Shown: in pieces, positions 10,276-21,236 of the stretch
Layout of the letters: each line of letters begins with the position of its first letter
How positions within the stretch are numbered: the stretch's first letter is position 1
Source of the DNA: Sporosarcina sp. FSL K6-3457
GTDB lineage: Bacteria > Bacillota > Bacilli > Bacillales_A > Planococcaceae
Direction: 5' to 3'
Assembly: GCF_038007285.1 (NCBI RefSeq)
Contig: NZ_JBBOWX010000001.1
Span: 699,501-763,500 of the forward strand
Length of the DNA stretch: 64,000 bases
Translations under genes and position numbers: made by a program
Notes under the pieces: generated by a model
Databases searched by the model: none
What the model was told of the DNA's origin: nothing
Seen by the model: only the letters and a program-made list of their open reading frames with translations

Positions 10276-11163
10276 ATGTCAGCAAAACAAAACAGGATTT
10301 TAATTTTTGGTGCAGGCGTTATAGGGAGTGCATACGCGCTCAAATTTATTGAAGCCGGGATTGACATTACTATGTTTGCACGATCAAGCAGATATACAAC
10401 ATTGAAAGAAAATGGTTTGCAATATAACGAAAAAGGTAAAATTAAATCTATAAAAGTAAATGTCATAGATAACCTAGAGAATGATGATGTATATGACTTT
10501 ATTTTTGTTACAGTTCGTTACGATCAAGTCGAATCAGCACTTCTATCACTAAAAGACAATCGAAGCAAAAATATTGTTACTATGACAAATAACTCACTTG
10601 GATTTTCGGCATGGCTAGATATTGCCCATGATAGACTTTTGCCTGCTTTCCCCGGTTTTGGGGGGCAGATAAAAGATGGAATACTGTATGCTAGATTTCC
10701 GCCAAAGGCTTTGGCTACGTCTATATTTGGAGAAATTAATGGTTTAGTGACAGAACGTGTAAAAAACCTTACGAAATTATTTGAAGCAGCAAAACTTCCA
10801 TACACAATTAACAATGATATGAAAGCGTTTCTAATAACCCATTCAATATCAGACATTGCTTTGCTAGGTGCATTATATACTGAAAATATGGGAATTAGCG
10901 AAAAAGCACATCAAATAACCGTTGTCTTAAAAATGTATTTGATGGCAATACAAAAAGCTGGTGTTGACATCAATCCATCTGTATTTAAGGTTGTGCTTAA
11001 ATGTCCAAATTTGATTCTGGATTTGTTCTTTAGAATATGGCTACAGACAAAAATGGTGAAGGACATGATGTTACCTGATTTTGCGAATAGCGCAAATAGA
11101 GAAGTTGTACAGTTGCGTAATGATTTATTGAAATTTTTAAGTCAGAATGGTGTTACGCCATAA
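10276..11163 (+). CDS. Ketopantoate reductase family protein (ApbA/PanE-like)
   Basis: The 295-residue protein begins at the ATG 9 bases past ATAGGAG; an upstream TTG in frame has no ribosome site. The N-terminus ILIFGAGVIGSAYALKF is the Rossmann NAD(P)-binding motif of the ApbA/PanE family, and a helical C-terminal domain follows. The family reduces 2-dehydropantoate to pantoate for coenzyme A, but many paralogues act on unknown keto acids, and this one is more divergent (for example NNSLGF in place of the usual NG motif). It stands alone, so the substrate cannot be assigned. Confidence 0.8.
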   Translation: MSAKQNRILIFGAGVIGSAYALKFIEAGIDITMFARSSRYTTLKENGLQYNEKGKIKSIKVNVIDNLENDDVYDFIFVTVRYDQVESALLSLKDNRSKNIVTMTNNSLGFSAWLDIAHDRLLPAFPGFGGQIKDGILYARFPPKALATSIFGEINGLVTERVKNLTKLFEAAKLPYTINNDMKAFLITHSISDIALLGALYTENMGISEKAHQITVVLKMYLMAIQKAGVDINPSVFKVVLKCPNLILDLFFRIWLQTKMVKDMMLPDFANSANREVVQLRNDLLKFLSQNGVTP

Positions 11164-11744
11164 GCCTGAATTTCCTCTTTATATAAAAAAAGTTGTCTCT
11201 GATGTGACGTCCATCATGCAAAACGTCAATGACCAGAAGACGAATGTCATTTTCGGCGATGAAACAATTGTATTGCATGGAAAATCCGTCATCGATGATT
11301 CAATCGGTAACATCGATTTCGAAACATTCGCACGTTCCTTCTATGCAAGTGAACCCGGAACAAAAAGAAATACTTTATGGGCAGGCACTCGACTATGCGC
11401 AGCTGACAGGCGGGGAATCCGTCAGTGACGCATATTGTGGAATCGGTACGATTTCCCTGTTCCTCGCACAAAAAGCGAAAGAAGTATATGGCATCGAAAT
11501 AGTCCCACAAGCAATTGAGGATGCAAAACGCACTGCCGATTTGAACGGAATCGACACTGCTTATTTTGAAGCAGGTCCCGCAGAAGTCGTCATCTCAAAA
11601 TGGTACGCAGACGTCAAGCGTTTCGATGTATTAGTCGTTGACCCACCGGGTAAAGGCTGTGACGAAAAGTTGTTGAATAGAGTGAATTTTCGTGCTAAAT
11701 TATATATAAGCTGTTCTAAAAAAACTGAAGATAGAGAACCCTAG
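11164..11744 (+). pseudogene. Remnant of 23S rRNA m5U methyltransferase (RlmCD/RumA-type)
   Basis: Directly after the reductase stop, two overlapping frames together reconstruct the C-terminal half of an RlmCD/RumA enzyme. The first reads KPEFPLYIKKVVSDV...[26 protein letters not shown]. After a frameshift near 11335-11345 the second reads [38 protein letters not shown] and [15 protein letters not shown]. The SAM-binding motif is present, but the TRAM and 4Fe-4S N-terminal parts are gone and the sequence diverges after LLN, with YISCSKKT in place of the catalytic VSCNP region. It cannot methylate rRNA. Confidence 0.82.
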
Positions 11745-11838
11745 CAGGGGTATAGATTTCCTAGGTAAAATAGTCAATGTTTAATAATCAGTCCTAGTAT
11801 TCTAACGCTCGGAAAAATATTTGAAGGAAGGAGTGAGT

Positions 11839-13698
11839 ATGTTGAAAAGAATCCGCATAACTTTTACAAAATCCCAATTATCTTTAATAGTTGCAATCGT
11901 AATGATCTTAAGCTTATTATCTCCACTTATGTCGCAAACAGTACAGGCTGAAATCATAAGATCGGCGCAAATCGAGAAAGTAATTGGGATTGTTCATATT
12001 CAAAAAGCAGAAGGGGGTAAGCAGATCCGTGCACACGAAGGGATGATTTTGTACCATGGAGATCATATTCAGACGGAAGAGAATTCAAGCATGGTTTTTC
12101 AAGTACTTGACCGTGGGGATATTATTACAGTTGAGGAGAACTCACGGATAGCTATCTCCGAATTAAGGAATGATTCAGGGAAGATGAAAACAAGCTTTTT
12201 CATTTGGAACGGCTCTATATGGGTACAGGCATCTACTCTCACCAACTCGAAAGATGAATTCAAAATTGAGACGCCTGAAGCTTTCATGAGCGTTAGAGGC
12301 ACAAATCTGCTTGTAGGTGTGGATCCGACTACTGGGGAATCTAAATTTTTTATTGCCTCGGGTCAAGGGGAAGTGAGTAAGAAAGGTGAGGAAGGGTCAG
12401 GCAATAGCATAAGCTTGTATCCAAATGAGCAAATCAGTCTGAACAAGGATACCGATTCTAATGATTATGACGATTATAAAAATATAGCTGATCTAGACGA
12501 TTTAATAGCGAATACAAGCAATGCGATTATCGAAGCTATTATTGCCAGCAAAGCGGCAATCGATCAAGAAAATGAACAATATATTGCTAAGCTCAAAGAG
12601 CAACAAGATGGCATGGATGAAATAAACCAAGAGATGATTGATCGAATTCAACAAAATCTTGATAATTTGATTGGAAATATCGTTAAAAGTGCGATTAAGC
12701 AAAATAAGGTAGATGAGGCAGCAATTAAAGCGTTCATTGAGCAAATTAATGAACGATTAGATAAGAAGCTTGATCTTGATAATGTGAAGGCCCAGGAGCT
12801 ATCGGCTCAGGAGAAGGCAAAACAAGCTCAAATTAATCTATTAAATGAAGAACGCAAGAAGAAACAAGAAGCAGAGAAGCTGAAGCAGGAAGCGCTTAAG
12901 AAGCAGAATGAAGAATTAAAGAAGAAGTTAAATGAGCAACTCGAGAAGCAGAAGGAAGCGAAGCTGAAGGCGGCAGAAGCTGTGAGGCAGAGAGCTGCCG
13001 AAGAGCTAATGAATAGGCTCACAAATAATGCTGCCAAGTTAGCGTTCGAGGCGAAGCAGAAAGCCATAGCAGTGGAGAAGGCTAAACAGGATGCTGCCGC
13101 CAAGGCCGTTGACACATCCGCGCCTGTTTCACAACCATCTGATGATACTGGATTAGAACCAGTTATAGAAGAGCCAATAGAAGAGGAAGCAGTTATAGAA
13201 GAGCCAATAGAAGAGGAACCAGTTATAGAAGAGCCAATAGAAGAGGAACCAGTTATAGAAGAGCCAATAGAAGAGGAACCAGTTATAGAAGAGCCAATAG
13301 AAGAGGAACCAGTTATAGAAGAGCCAATAGAAGAGGAACCAGTTATAGAAGAGCCAGTAGAAGAGGAACCAGTTATAGAAGAGCCAGTAGAAGAGGAACC
13401 GATTATAGAAGAGCCAATAGAAGAGGAACCGATTATAGAAGAGCCGGTAGAAGAGGAACCGATTATAGAAGAGCCAATAGAAGAGGAACCGATTATAGAA
13501 GAGCCAATAGAAGAGGAACCGATTATAGAAGAGCCAATAGAAGAGGAACCGATTATAGAAGAGCCAATAGACGAGGAACCGATTATAGAAGAACCAATAG
13601 ACGAGGAACCGATTATAGAAGAACCAATAGAAGAGGATCCGGTTATAGAAGAACCAGTTGAAGATGGTCCAGATGGAGAAGATTTAACACTACCTTAG
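11839..13698 (+). CDS. Secreted FecR-domain protein with coiled coil and Glu/Pro repeat tail
   Basis: The start is the ATG behind GGAAGGAG (residue 1 MLKRIRIT). A signal peptide (about 1-37, ending VQA) precedes a FecR domain (about 45-200: VIGIVHIQKAEGGK, FKIETPEAFMSVRGTNLLV), a fold that in Gram-positives occurs in exported envelope proteins, not only in TonB regulators. A long Lys/Glu/Gln-rich coiled coil follows (about 240-430). About 16 acidic decapeptides EPVIEEPIEE (about 440-610) end in a short Asp-rich tail. No sortase motif or second membrane span is visible. It is probably a cell-surface or matrix protein; its partner is unknown. Confidence 0.85.
   Translation: MLKRIRITFTKSQLSLIVAIVMILSLLSPLMSQTVQAEIIRSAQIEKVIGIVHIQKAEGGKQIRAHEGMILYHGDHIQTEENSSMVFQVLDRGDIITVEENSRIAISELRNDSGKMKTSFFIWNGSIWVQASTLTNSKDEFKIETPEAFMSVRGTNLLVGVDPTTGESKFFIASGQGEVSKKGEEGSGNSISLYPNEQISLNKDTDSNDYDDYKNIADLDDLIANTSNAIIEAIIASKAAIDQENEQYIAKLKEQQDGMDEINQEMIDRIQQNLDNLIGNIVKSAIKQNKVDEAAIKAFIEQINERLDKKLDLDNVKAQELSAQEKAKQAQINLLNEERKKKQEAEKLKQEALKKQNEELKKKLNEQLEKQKEAKLKAAEAVRQRAAEELMNRLTNNAAKLAFEAKQKAIAVEKAKQDAAAKAVDTSAPVSQPSDDTGLEPVIEEPIEEEAVIEEPIEEEPVIEEPIEEEPVIEEPIEEEPVIEEPIEEEPVIEEPIEEEPVIEEPVEEEPVIEEPVEEEPIIEEPIEEEPIIEEPVEEEPIIEEPIEEEPIIEEPIEEEPIIEEPIEEEPIIEEPIDEEPIIEEPIDEEPIIEEPIEEDPVIEEPVEDGPDGEDLTLP
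13159..13665 (+). repeat. In-frame 30-bp tandem repeat (Glu/Pro decapeptide)
   Basis: About 16-17 copies of a 30-bp unit (core GAACCAGTTATAGAAGAGCC) run head to tail. The third-position and V/I variants are grouped: GTT early, ATT late. This is the signature of stepwise local duplication. The frame is preserved. Confidence 0.95.
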
Positions 13699-13970
13699 AA
13701 TGATTATTAAACCAACAGTTGCCGGCTTTATTCTAGATATAGTCGTGTAAATAGAGATAGGAGCGACACTGCAGCCTATAATTTCACTGTAAGGACCCTC
13801 TTTAGAAGAGGCAGGCGGCGCAACGGTCTATTCTCATTAATTGAACTGCTCTTATCGCCTTACACTGGTAAGCCCTATAACCGATACAGTAGGTAATATA
13901 ATCACACAAACTCGTAATACCCGTTTAATAGTAGGTCAAAGTGAATGTTAAACCAATTTAAATCTGATCA
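13699..13970. other. Gene-free stretch, possible decayed coding remnant
   Basis: No start with a ribosome site and no long frame is present. One frame after 13870 reads YRLTLVSPITDTVGNIITQT before a stop, which could be a fragment of a beta-rich surface protein, but this is weak. Confidence 0.25.
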
Positions 13971-14007
13971 AAGAAGCATCCAGTCAGCGACATAGGTGCT
14001 TCTTTTT
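13971..14007 (+). terminator. Intrinsic terminator downstream of the FecR-domain gene
   Basis: AAGAAGCATC pairs, with one bulge, to GGTGCTTCTT and is followed by TTTTT. It lies 270 bp past the stop. Confidence 0.65.
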
Positions 14008-14251
14008 TGAGATGTATAGAATGATTGTAGAAATGGGGTTCTCGTTGATAACGACTATGAGAAAAATTACCAGGTAACAAAATTGTCACTTTATGCACCC
14101 TGTTTGTCCTACAAATCAAACTACTGCAAGATTTCCACGCGGTAGTATAAGGATAGAAGCAAACAGAGAGACAATTACATGACAGCTTTGAAAATGAAAA
14201 AACGAATAAACTACAAAGAAAAACGTATTATATACTCTTAATGACACGCCT

Positions 14252-14400
14252 GGTAACTACTCAGCCTATATATGTTGATATAAAGAATCCTACTAAAAAC
14301 GCTTGGCGCTTAGGGATGCCTCTCGCAATAAGCCAGACAGAAGACCGCTGTCAGTCTTATCGCTTCGGCTACCCCAGTAAGGCGCCTTCGCTAGAAGAGT
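14252..14400. repeat. Structured repeat, family II, copy 1
   Basis: It is the same sequence as 61424-61570: GTAACTACT..., TATGTTGATATAAA, CGCTTGGCGC..., TCTTATCGCTTCGGCTACC, AAGGCGCCTTCGCT. An inner stem (ATAAG..GACAG with CTGTC..CTTAT) and an outer GGCGC/GGCGCC pairing can form. Here the outer arms are more degenerate than in copy 2. It lies 17 bp from element A. Confidence 0.75.
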
Positions 14401-14417
14401 AGATAGAATCATTCGTT

Positions 14418-15118
14418 CACGTCTGTTTATTTACCAAAAAGTACCTTAACCAAACACTAGGTACTCTGTGTATAGTAGCTTTGGTTCGCTTTAGATTGAA
14501 CGACTTCTATACGATTACCAGGCTGTTTTTTATGTAAAGGGATGCGACTTTGCCGCATCCCTTTACATTTTTTCGGTAATCGTATGGTGGCCGTTCATCC
14601 ATCGCTCTCCAAAAATACTTATACATAAAGTGCTACTGCTTTTAGGGAAGAAAGAATCGTTGGCTTTTTACGTGGATAAAAGCCGCCACGAAGAACGGCT
14701 TTTGCGAACAATGTTATCCGCGACCTAAAGGGAGTGAAGGCGAAGCGTCGAGAGTAGTTGGATAGATGCCTTAATTTCTGCAAGGAACGCAGAAATTAAG
14801 GCAAATCGAACCCTACGCTGTTCGATTGGCTGCAGTTTTTACCATGGTCCTTCCCACTGTTATTTTAGGAAGTGTTACCTTCTTGCAAAACTTCCTAAAA
14901 TTGAAGTGGGAGCACCTTATACAAAGTGCAAAAGTGCCCGAAATTGCATCTTCGGGCACTTACACTCCCTATAGAAAAAGTTATCTATTCTTTTCTACAG
15001 TAATCATGTCGTGAATAGTTAGCCGAAAGCGAACCGGAAATGCGCCAGTGAAAATGGTGGTTTTCAAGCCTTTACTTACCCGTGATTTATACAATTAAAT
15101 AGTTAATCAACAGACGTG
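14418..15118 (-). repeat. MITE-like element, family I, copy A (701 bp, reverse orientation)
   Basis: The ends CACGTCTGTTTATTTACC (14418) and, read on the other strand, CACGTCTGTTGATTAACT (15118) match the termini of copies at 22527 and 39916. Just inside each end the sequence is also shared (GATTGAACGACTTCTATAC on one side, GGTTCGCTTTCGGCTAA on the other). The core holds several perfect hairpins, including 14532-14546/14554-14568 followed by Ts and 14767-14781/14789-14803. Core blocks near 14640-14700 and 14850-14990 are shared with copy B only. No convincing target duplication flanks it. No credible ORF lies inside. Confidence 0.8.
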
Positions 15119-15138
15119 CTTTATTTTATAAGTATGAC

Positions 15139-15297
15139 ATGAATCTCCTTTTAGCGATTTATGGTAATTTAAAAGATTATTTGTTTCCTAGTTTCTCTAT
15201 GGTGCTTTATATCAAAATTGAAACCTTCATTAATCAAAACATTCCCCAAGACAAGCCCTATTTTTTAAACCAATCAGAAAATAATGCAGTTTTTTAA
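15139..15297 (+). pseudogene. Small ORF, probably a 3' gene remnant cut by element A
   Basis: The frame (MNLLLAIYGNLKDYLFPSF... 52 codons) has no ribosome site at its ATG and stays open leftward right up to the end of element A at 15118. This suggests the 3' end of a gene displaced by the insertion. The family is not recognised. The 180 bp after it are AT-rich and hold nothing further that I can identify except the next gene's ribosome site. Confidence 0.3.
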
Positions 15298-15480
15298 GTA
15301 AGTGAATTTTTCTATTTTTAAATAATAAATAGCTTCGATAAAAGTTGGATTATGCTTTTGAAGAATTCAATTAGTTTTACCTATGGATACCATAGGTAAT
15401 TTGATATTGTTTACTTTTATGACTCCTTCTACAATATATTAAGTAGCAATGCTACAAAAAATTAAGGGAGATGATGGTAA

Positions 15481-15717
15481 ATGTCAAAAGCAATTTTTTA
15501 TCATGCGGGTTGTCCAGTTTGTGTAGATGCGGAGCAAATGATTCTTGATTATCTTGACAAATCAAAGACTACTACAGAAGTAGTACATCTTGGGAATGAT
15601 CAAAGTCGTATTGAAGAAGCAGAAAAGGTTGGAGTAAAATCAGTCCCGGCGTTGGTTATAGATGGAAATGTATATCATATCAATTTTGGTGCAAGTTTAG
15701 CTGATGTAAAAGGATAA
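15481..15717 (+). CDS. Small thioredoxin/glutaredoxin-like protein (CPVC)
   Basis: The 78-residue cytoplasmic protein has AIFYHAGCPVCVDAEQ at the N-terminus (redox-active CxxC, Cys11 and Cys14) and VKSVPALVIDG, the cis-proline loop of the thioredoxin fold. The length fits the small glutaredoxin/NrdH-like group. It follows TTAAGGGAGATG and is closed by its own terminator, so it is a single-gene unit. Its partner is unknown; reduction of a specific thiol enzyme or metal handling are both possible. Confidence 0.85.
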   Translation: MSKAIFYHAGCPVCVDAEQMILDYLDKSKTTTEVVHLGNDQSRIEEAEKVGVKSVPALVIDGNVYHINFGASLADVKG

Positions 15718-15724
15718 GTTCTAT

Positions 15725-15758
15725 AAGAAGGTGCTGATTGGGCATCTTCTTCTTTTTT
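15725..15758 (+). terminator. Intrinsic terminator after the CxxC protein gene
   Basis: AAGAAGGTGC pairs with GCATCTTCTT (one G-T pair) and is followed by a T-run at 15751-15757. Confidence 0.8.
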
Positions 15759-16095
15759 AAATAGGGTTAATTAAAACATGCCTTTAATTAATTTATTTAT
15801 TGTCGGCTAATACAAAAATATTTAACCCATGAAGCTGCACTTAGAGAGTGTCCTGAACATACAAATTTATTAAAGATTAGTAGGCAAAACTGATTAAAAA
15901 AATTTCATTTATAAAGTTCTGTAATAACTCTATATTCGTAAAAAGCAATTCATGAAAAAAATAATCATAAAAATAGGTAGGGTTATATACTATATTTGAA
16001 TAATAGGTAAAACCAATCGTTACTAGTAAAACAAAGAGATTGAACTTATGATTTGAAGTGGTTAATATCGACTGTGACGCAATAAACTTACTCTT
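15759..16095. other. Gene-free AT-rich stretch before tRNA-Cys
   Basis: Only a short open piece reading YLTHEAALRECPEHTNLLKI (about 15815-15890) looks protein-like. It has no start or ribosome site and ends in TGA, so I read it as a possible remnant. No repeat copy is seen here. Confidence 0.25.
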
Positions 16096-16167
16096 GGGAG
16101 TATAGCCAAAGTGGGAAGGCGAAGGTCTGCAAAACCTTATATTCTGGTTCGAATCCAGATACTCCCT
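16096..16167 (+). tRNA. tRNA-Cys (GCA anticodon)
   Basis: The full cloverleaf is visible: acceptor GGGAGTA/TACTCCC, D-stem GCC/GGC, anticodon stem AAGGT/ACCTT with loop CTGCAAA (anticodon GCA), and T-arm TCTGG-TTCGAAT-CCAGA. The CCA end is not encoded. It stands alone between two repeat-rich or remnant-rich stretches, a common site for integration, but I find no duplicated 3' end nearby. Confidence 0.93.
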
Positions 16168-16507
16168 CTTAATAAATTCCTTTTGAAGAAATGAGAAAGG
16201 AAAATTGAAATATGTTATTTTTATTTATTTTATCGATCGTATGAAGAAAGAAAATCTTGTGTTGGAATGGATATACCATTGATGAGTATGTCTGGTGATT
16301 TTGAGATAACAATAGAAGAAGAGGTACAGCTTGTTCGGATAAGAGCTGCAATGATTGGAGACAGAGAGTACCCGACAATCATTATTGGAATAAAAAACTA
16401 AATATGAGAGATTACATCAATCGGTGGTTAAGTATATCTTCTTATGTCGTACATATAGAATTTTTTAGACGCCACTCTCGTTGTTGTGATAACAAGGGGA
16501 TTTTTTT

Positions 16508-16624
16508 ATGCAATATACAGTAAAGAAGTTCAAAATATTTGAACATGCCTTTTGTTTCAAAGAAAAGCAACTTTTTTTCAATGTTAACAGGTTAATGTAC
16601 AAAACTGAAATCTATGTTAAATAA
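16508..16624 (+). CDS. Possible small protein or leader peptide upstream of the PLP cluster
   Basis: A 38-codon frame (MQYTVKKFKIFEHAFCFKEK...) starts 8 bases after AAGGGG, with a weak hairpin (TTGTT/AACAA) and T-run just before it. It ends 78 bp before the GSA-aminomutase gene. It resembles no family I know. It could be a leader ORF or chance. Confidence 0.3.
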   Translation: MQYTVKKFKIFEHAFCFKEKQLFFNVNRLMYKTEIYVK

Positions 16625-16702
16625 ACAGTCTAGTGATGAATTCTAGGAAATAAGAGTTTCAATATATATGAGTAGGAAATTGTATAGAAAGGGGAAATTA
16701 AA

Positions 16703-19245
<2,543 letters not shown>

Positions 19246-19349
19246 TATCAAAGTAAATACGTTCTATTTCAACTTATGGAGGAACGATGATGCAACAATC
19301 ATTACAGCAAATTTGCTAGACGAGTACTGCTTTTTTATGCTAATAAAGC

Positions 19350-20246
19350 CTAGTTAAAGCGTTTATCTTTAACTGTTGCAATCAATTGTTCCATAAAGAC
19401 ACGGCTAGCCGCACATAAATTTTTGTTCTTTCGATAAACGATGCCAATTTGTGTAGTGATTACTGGATCTTGAATAGGAATCGTTTTAATTTGAAGATTA
19501 TCAATATAATCTAAGTAAGCTTTTGGTAGTATCGTGACACCAATACCTTTGCTTACCATTTTGATGATAGAATCCATCGTAGTCATTTCAAGTACTGGTT
19601 TGGGTGCAAAATTCAATAAACGACACTGTTCGTTAATAACTTGTCGTAGGAAATAGGTTTCTGGTAATAAAATAGATGAAGTTTCTTTTAAAACTTGAAG
19701 TGATACGGACGCCTCTTTTGCGATGATATGGTCTTTTGGTACGGCAAAAGCAAGATTTTCATTAAAGAGGGGAATGGCTTCTAGGTTTTCGTGTTCTACG
19801 GGCAAAAAAACGATACCCAAATCAAGTTCATTTTCCAAAAGCCCTTTGTAAATATCTCCAGTTCGTAATCCTTGAACAGAAAGTTCCACATTCGGATAAG
19901 CATTGTGAAAATTTATTACTGTGGGAGGAAGCAAGTAGTTAACAACTGTAAGTAAGGAGCCTATTTTGAGTGAGCCTCTCTCTAATCCCTGAAGCTCGCT
20001 AATCGCCGCACGTGCCTGAGAAATTTCATGAAACACATTGTAACTGTAATTTAGCAATATTTTCCCTGCATCAGTAAGGATGTTCTTTTTGCCAATGCGA
20101 TCAAACAAAGGCATACCTACTTCATGCTCTAGTAAGCTAATTTGTTGACTTAGGGAAGGTTGAGCAATGCCTAGTTTCTCAGCCGCTCGTGTAAAGTGCA
20201 GTTCTTGACATAATACGATAAAGTATTCCAATTGTTTCAGTTCCAT
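19350..20246 (-). CDS. LysR-family transcriptional regulator
   Basis: The 298-residue protein has the LysR winged helix-turn-helix at residues 1-60 (MELKQLEYFIVLCQELHFTR, PSLSQQISLLE) and a two-lobe effector-binding domain (about 90-295, GSLLTVVNYLLPP onward). It starts behind AGGAGGGAAG and is divergent from the MOSC gene, with about 190 bp between them. LysR proteins usually control the divergent neighbour, so the MOSC-glyA transcript is the likely target and the convergent desulfurase operon possibly another. The inducer is unknown. Confidence 0.93.
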   Translation of the reverse strand: MELKQLEYFIVLCQELHFTRAAEKLGIAQPSLSQQISLLEHEVGMPLFDRIGKKNILTDAGKILLNYSYNVFHEISQARAAISELQGLERGSLKIGSLLTVVNYLLPPTVINFHNAYPNVELSVQGLRTGDIYKGLLENELDLGIVFLPVEHENLEAIPLFNENLAFAVPKDHIIAKEASVSLQVLKETSSILLPETYFLRQVINEQCRLLNFAPKPVLEMTTMDSIIKMVSKGIGVTILPKAYLDYIDNLQIKTIPIQDPVITTQIGIVYRKNKNLCAASRVFMEQLIATVKDKRFN

Positions 20247-20439
20247 CGAGCTTCCCTCCTAAGTATTTATATTTAAAATCATAGGCTACATCTATTATTT
20301 TATACTAATCCATTACATATTTCCAATAGATGAAATGAATGGAGCGAAATAGTTTATATAGTAAAGGTTGCTTATTATTGGCCTTAAATTAATGAAGGAT
20401 ATTAATGGAAGATATTATTTTGAAAGGAGTTTGATATAT

Positions 20440-21150
20440 GTGAATCAACCAGTTATAGATAAAATAATGGTAGGAAAGCCGCAAACATTGGGAAATAAAG
20501 ATGCGAAACATCCAATGGATCGTGAGTGGACGACAGGGATTGTAAAATATCCTGTTCAAGGAAAGATCTGGATGGGGAAAACTAATCTAAAAGGAGATGG
20601 ACAAGCAGATCTTAAGAATCATGGTGGACTGGAAAAAGCAATTTTTGTCTATACCGTTTCTCATTATGATTATTGGCAAAAAAAATTACAAAATCCGGAT
20701 TTTTCGGCTGGTGCATTTGGTGAAAACTTAGCTGTAAAAAATATCGCAGAAGATGATTTGTGTATCGGCGATATATTTCGTATTGGTGATGCAATTGTTC
20801 AAGTTTCACAACCAAGGCAACCATGTTGGAGGCCAGCAAGACGTTTGAGGATAAAAGATTTAGCTTTACAAATACAAGAAGAGGGCTTAACAGGGTGGTA
20901 TTTTCGTGTTCTTAAAGAGGGAGAGATTCAAGCAGGAGATTTTCTTCAACTTCAAGAAAGACCATTTCCGGAATGGACTGTGGCAAATTGTAATGATATT
21001 ATGCACAATAAAAAACATGATTTAGAGTTGGCAGCTAGGCTTGCTGCTTGTGAACTTCTCGCACCTAACTGGCGTAATACGTTATCTAAACGTGCAGAGG
21101 GTAATGGGAAATTGGACATTCGTAATCGTGTAATTGGTCCAAATGAATAA
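20440..21150 (+). CDS. MOSC-domain protein, YiiM-like
   Basis: I place the start at the GTG 10 bases past AAAGGAG, although the frame is open further up. The 236-residue protein carries the MOSC fold with [23 protein letters not shown] and the conserved cysteine in [13 protein letters not shown], then the C-terminal three-helix segment of YiiM ([13 protein letters not shown]). In YiiM/YcbX proteins the MOSC domain binds molybdenum cofactor and gives resistance to N-hydroxylated bases; eukaryotic Moco sulfurases fuse MOSC to a cysteine-desulfurase-like domain. Here a desulfurase gene is two genes away, which is suggestive only. It is probably co-transcribed with glyA. Confidence 0.88.
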   Translation: MNQPVIDKIMVGKPQTLGNKDAKHPMDREWTTGIVKYPVQGKIWMGKTNLKGDGQADLKNHGGLEKAIFVYTVSHYDYWQKKLQNPDFSAGAFGENLAVKNIAEDDLCIGDIFRIGDAIVQVSQPRQPCWRPARRLRIKDLALQIQEEGLTGWYFRVLKEGEIQAGDFLQLQERPFPEWTVANCNDIMHNKKHDLELAARLAACELLAPNWRNTLSKRAEGNGKLDIRNRVIGPNE

Positions 21151-21236
21151 GCATGATGTTGAAAAAATTCATTGATTTGATTAGAGATATAGAGAAAATC
21201 GAGCATCAAAATAAGGAAATAGAGAGGGAGATTTTC

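Noticed and set aside
12828..13115. Minus-strand ORF rich in Ala/Phe/Ser opposite the coiled coil
   Set aside because: It is the complement of the Lys/Glu/Gln-rich coding region, without a start site or homology.
14826..15014. 62-codon ORF inside element A
   Set aside because: It lies across shared repeat blocks and hairpins, with no ribosome site and no conservation as a frame in copy B.
16267..16401. 44-codon ORF (MDIPLMSMSGDFEI...) after tRNA-Cys
   Set aside because: No ribosome site, no recognised family, and the frame is open upstream without a start; could be a remnant but support is too weak.
16400..16702. T-box or other riboswitch upstream of the PLP cluster
   Set aside because: I find no T-box core sequence, specifier stem or known aptamer; only a weak hairpin with Ts.
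19275..19319. Ten-codon ORF with GGAGG after the desulfurase gene
   Set aside because: Too short to call; at most the start of a lost gene. Mentioned under the desulfurase.
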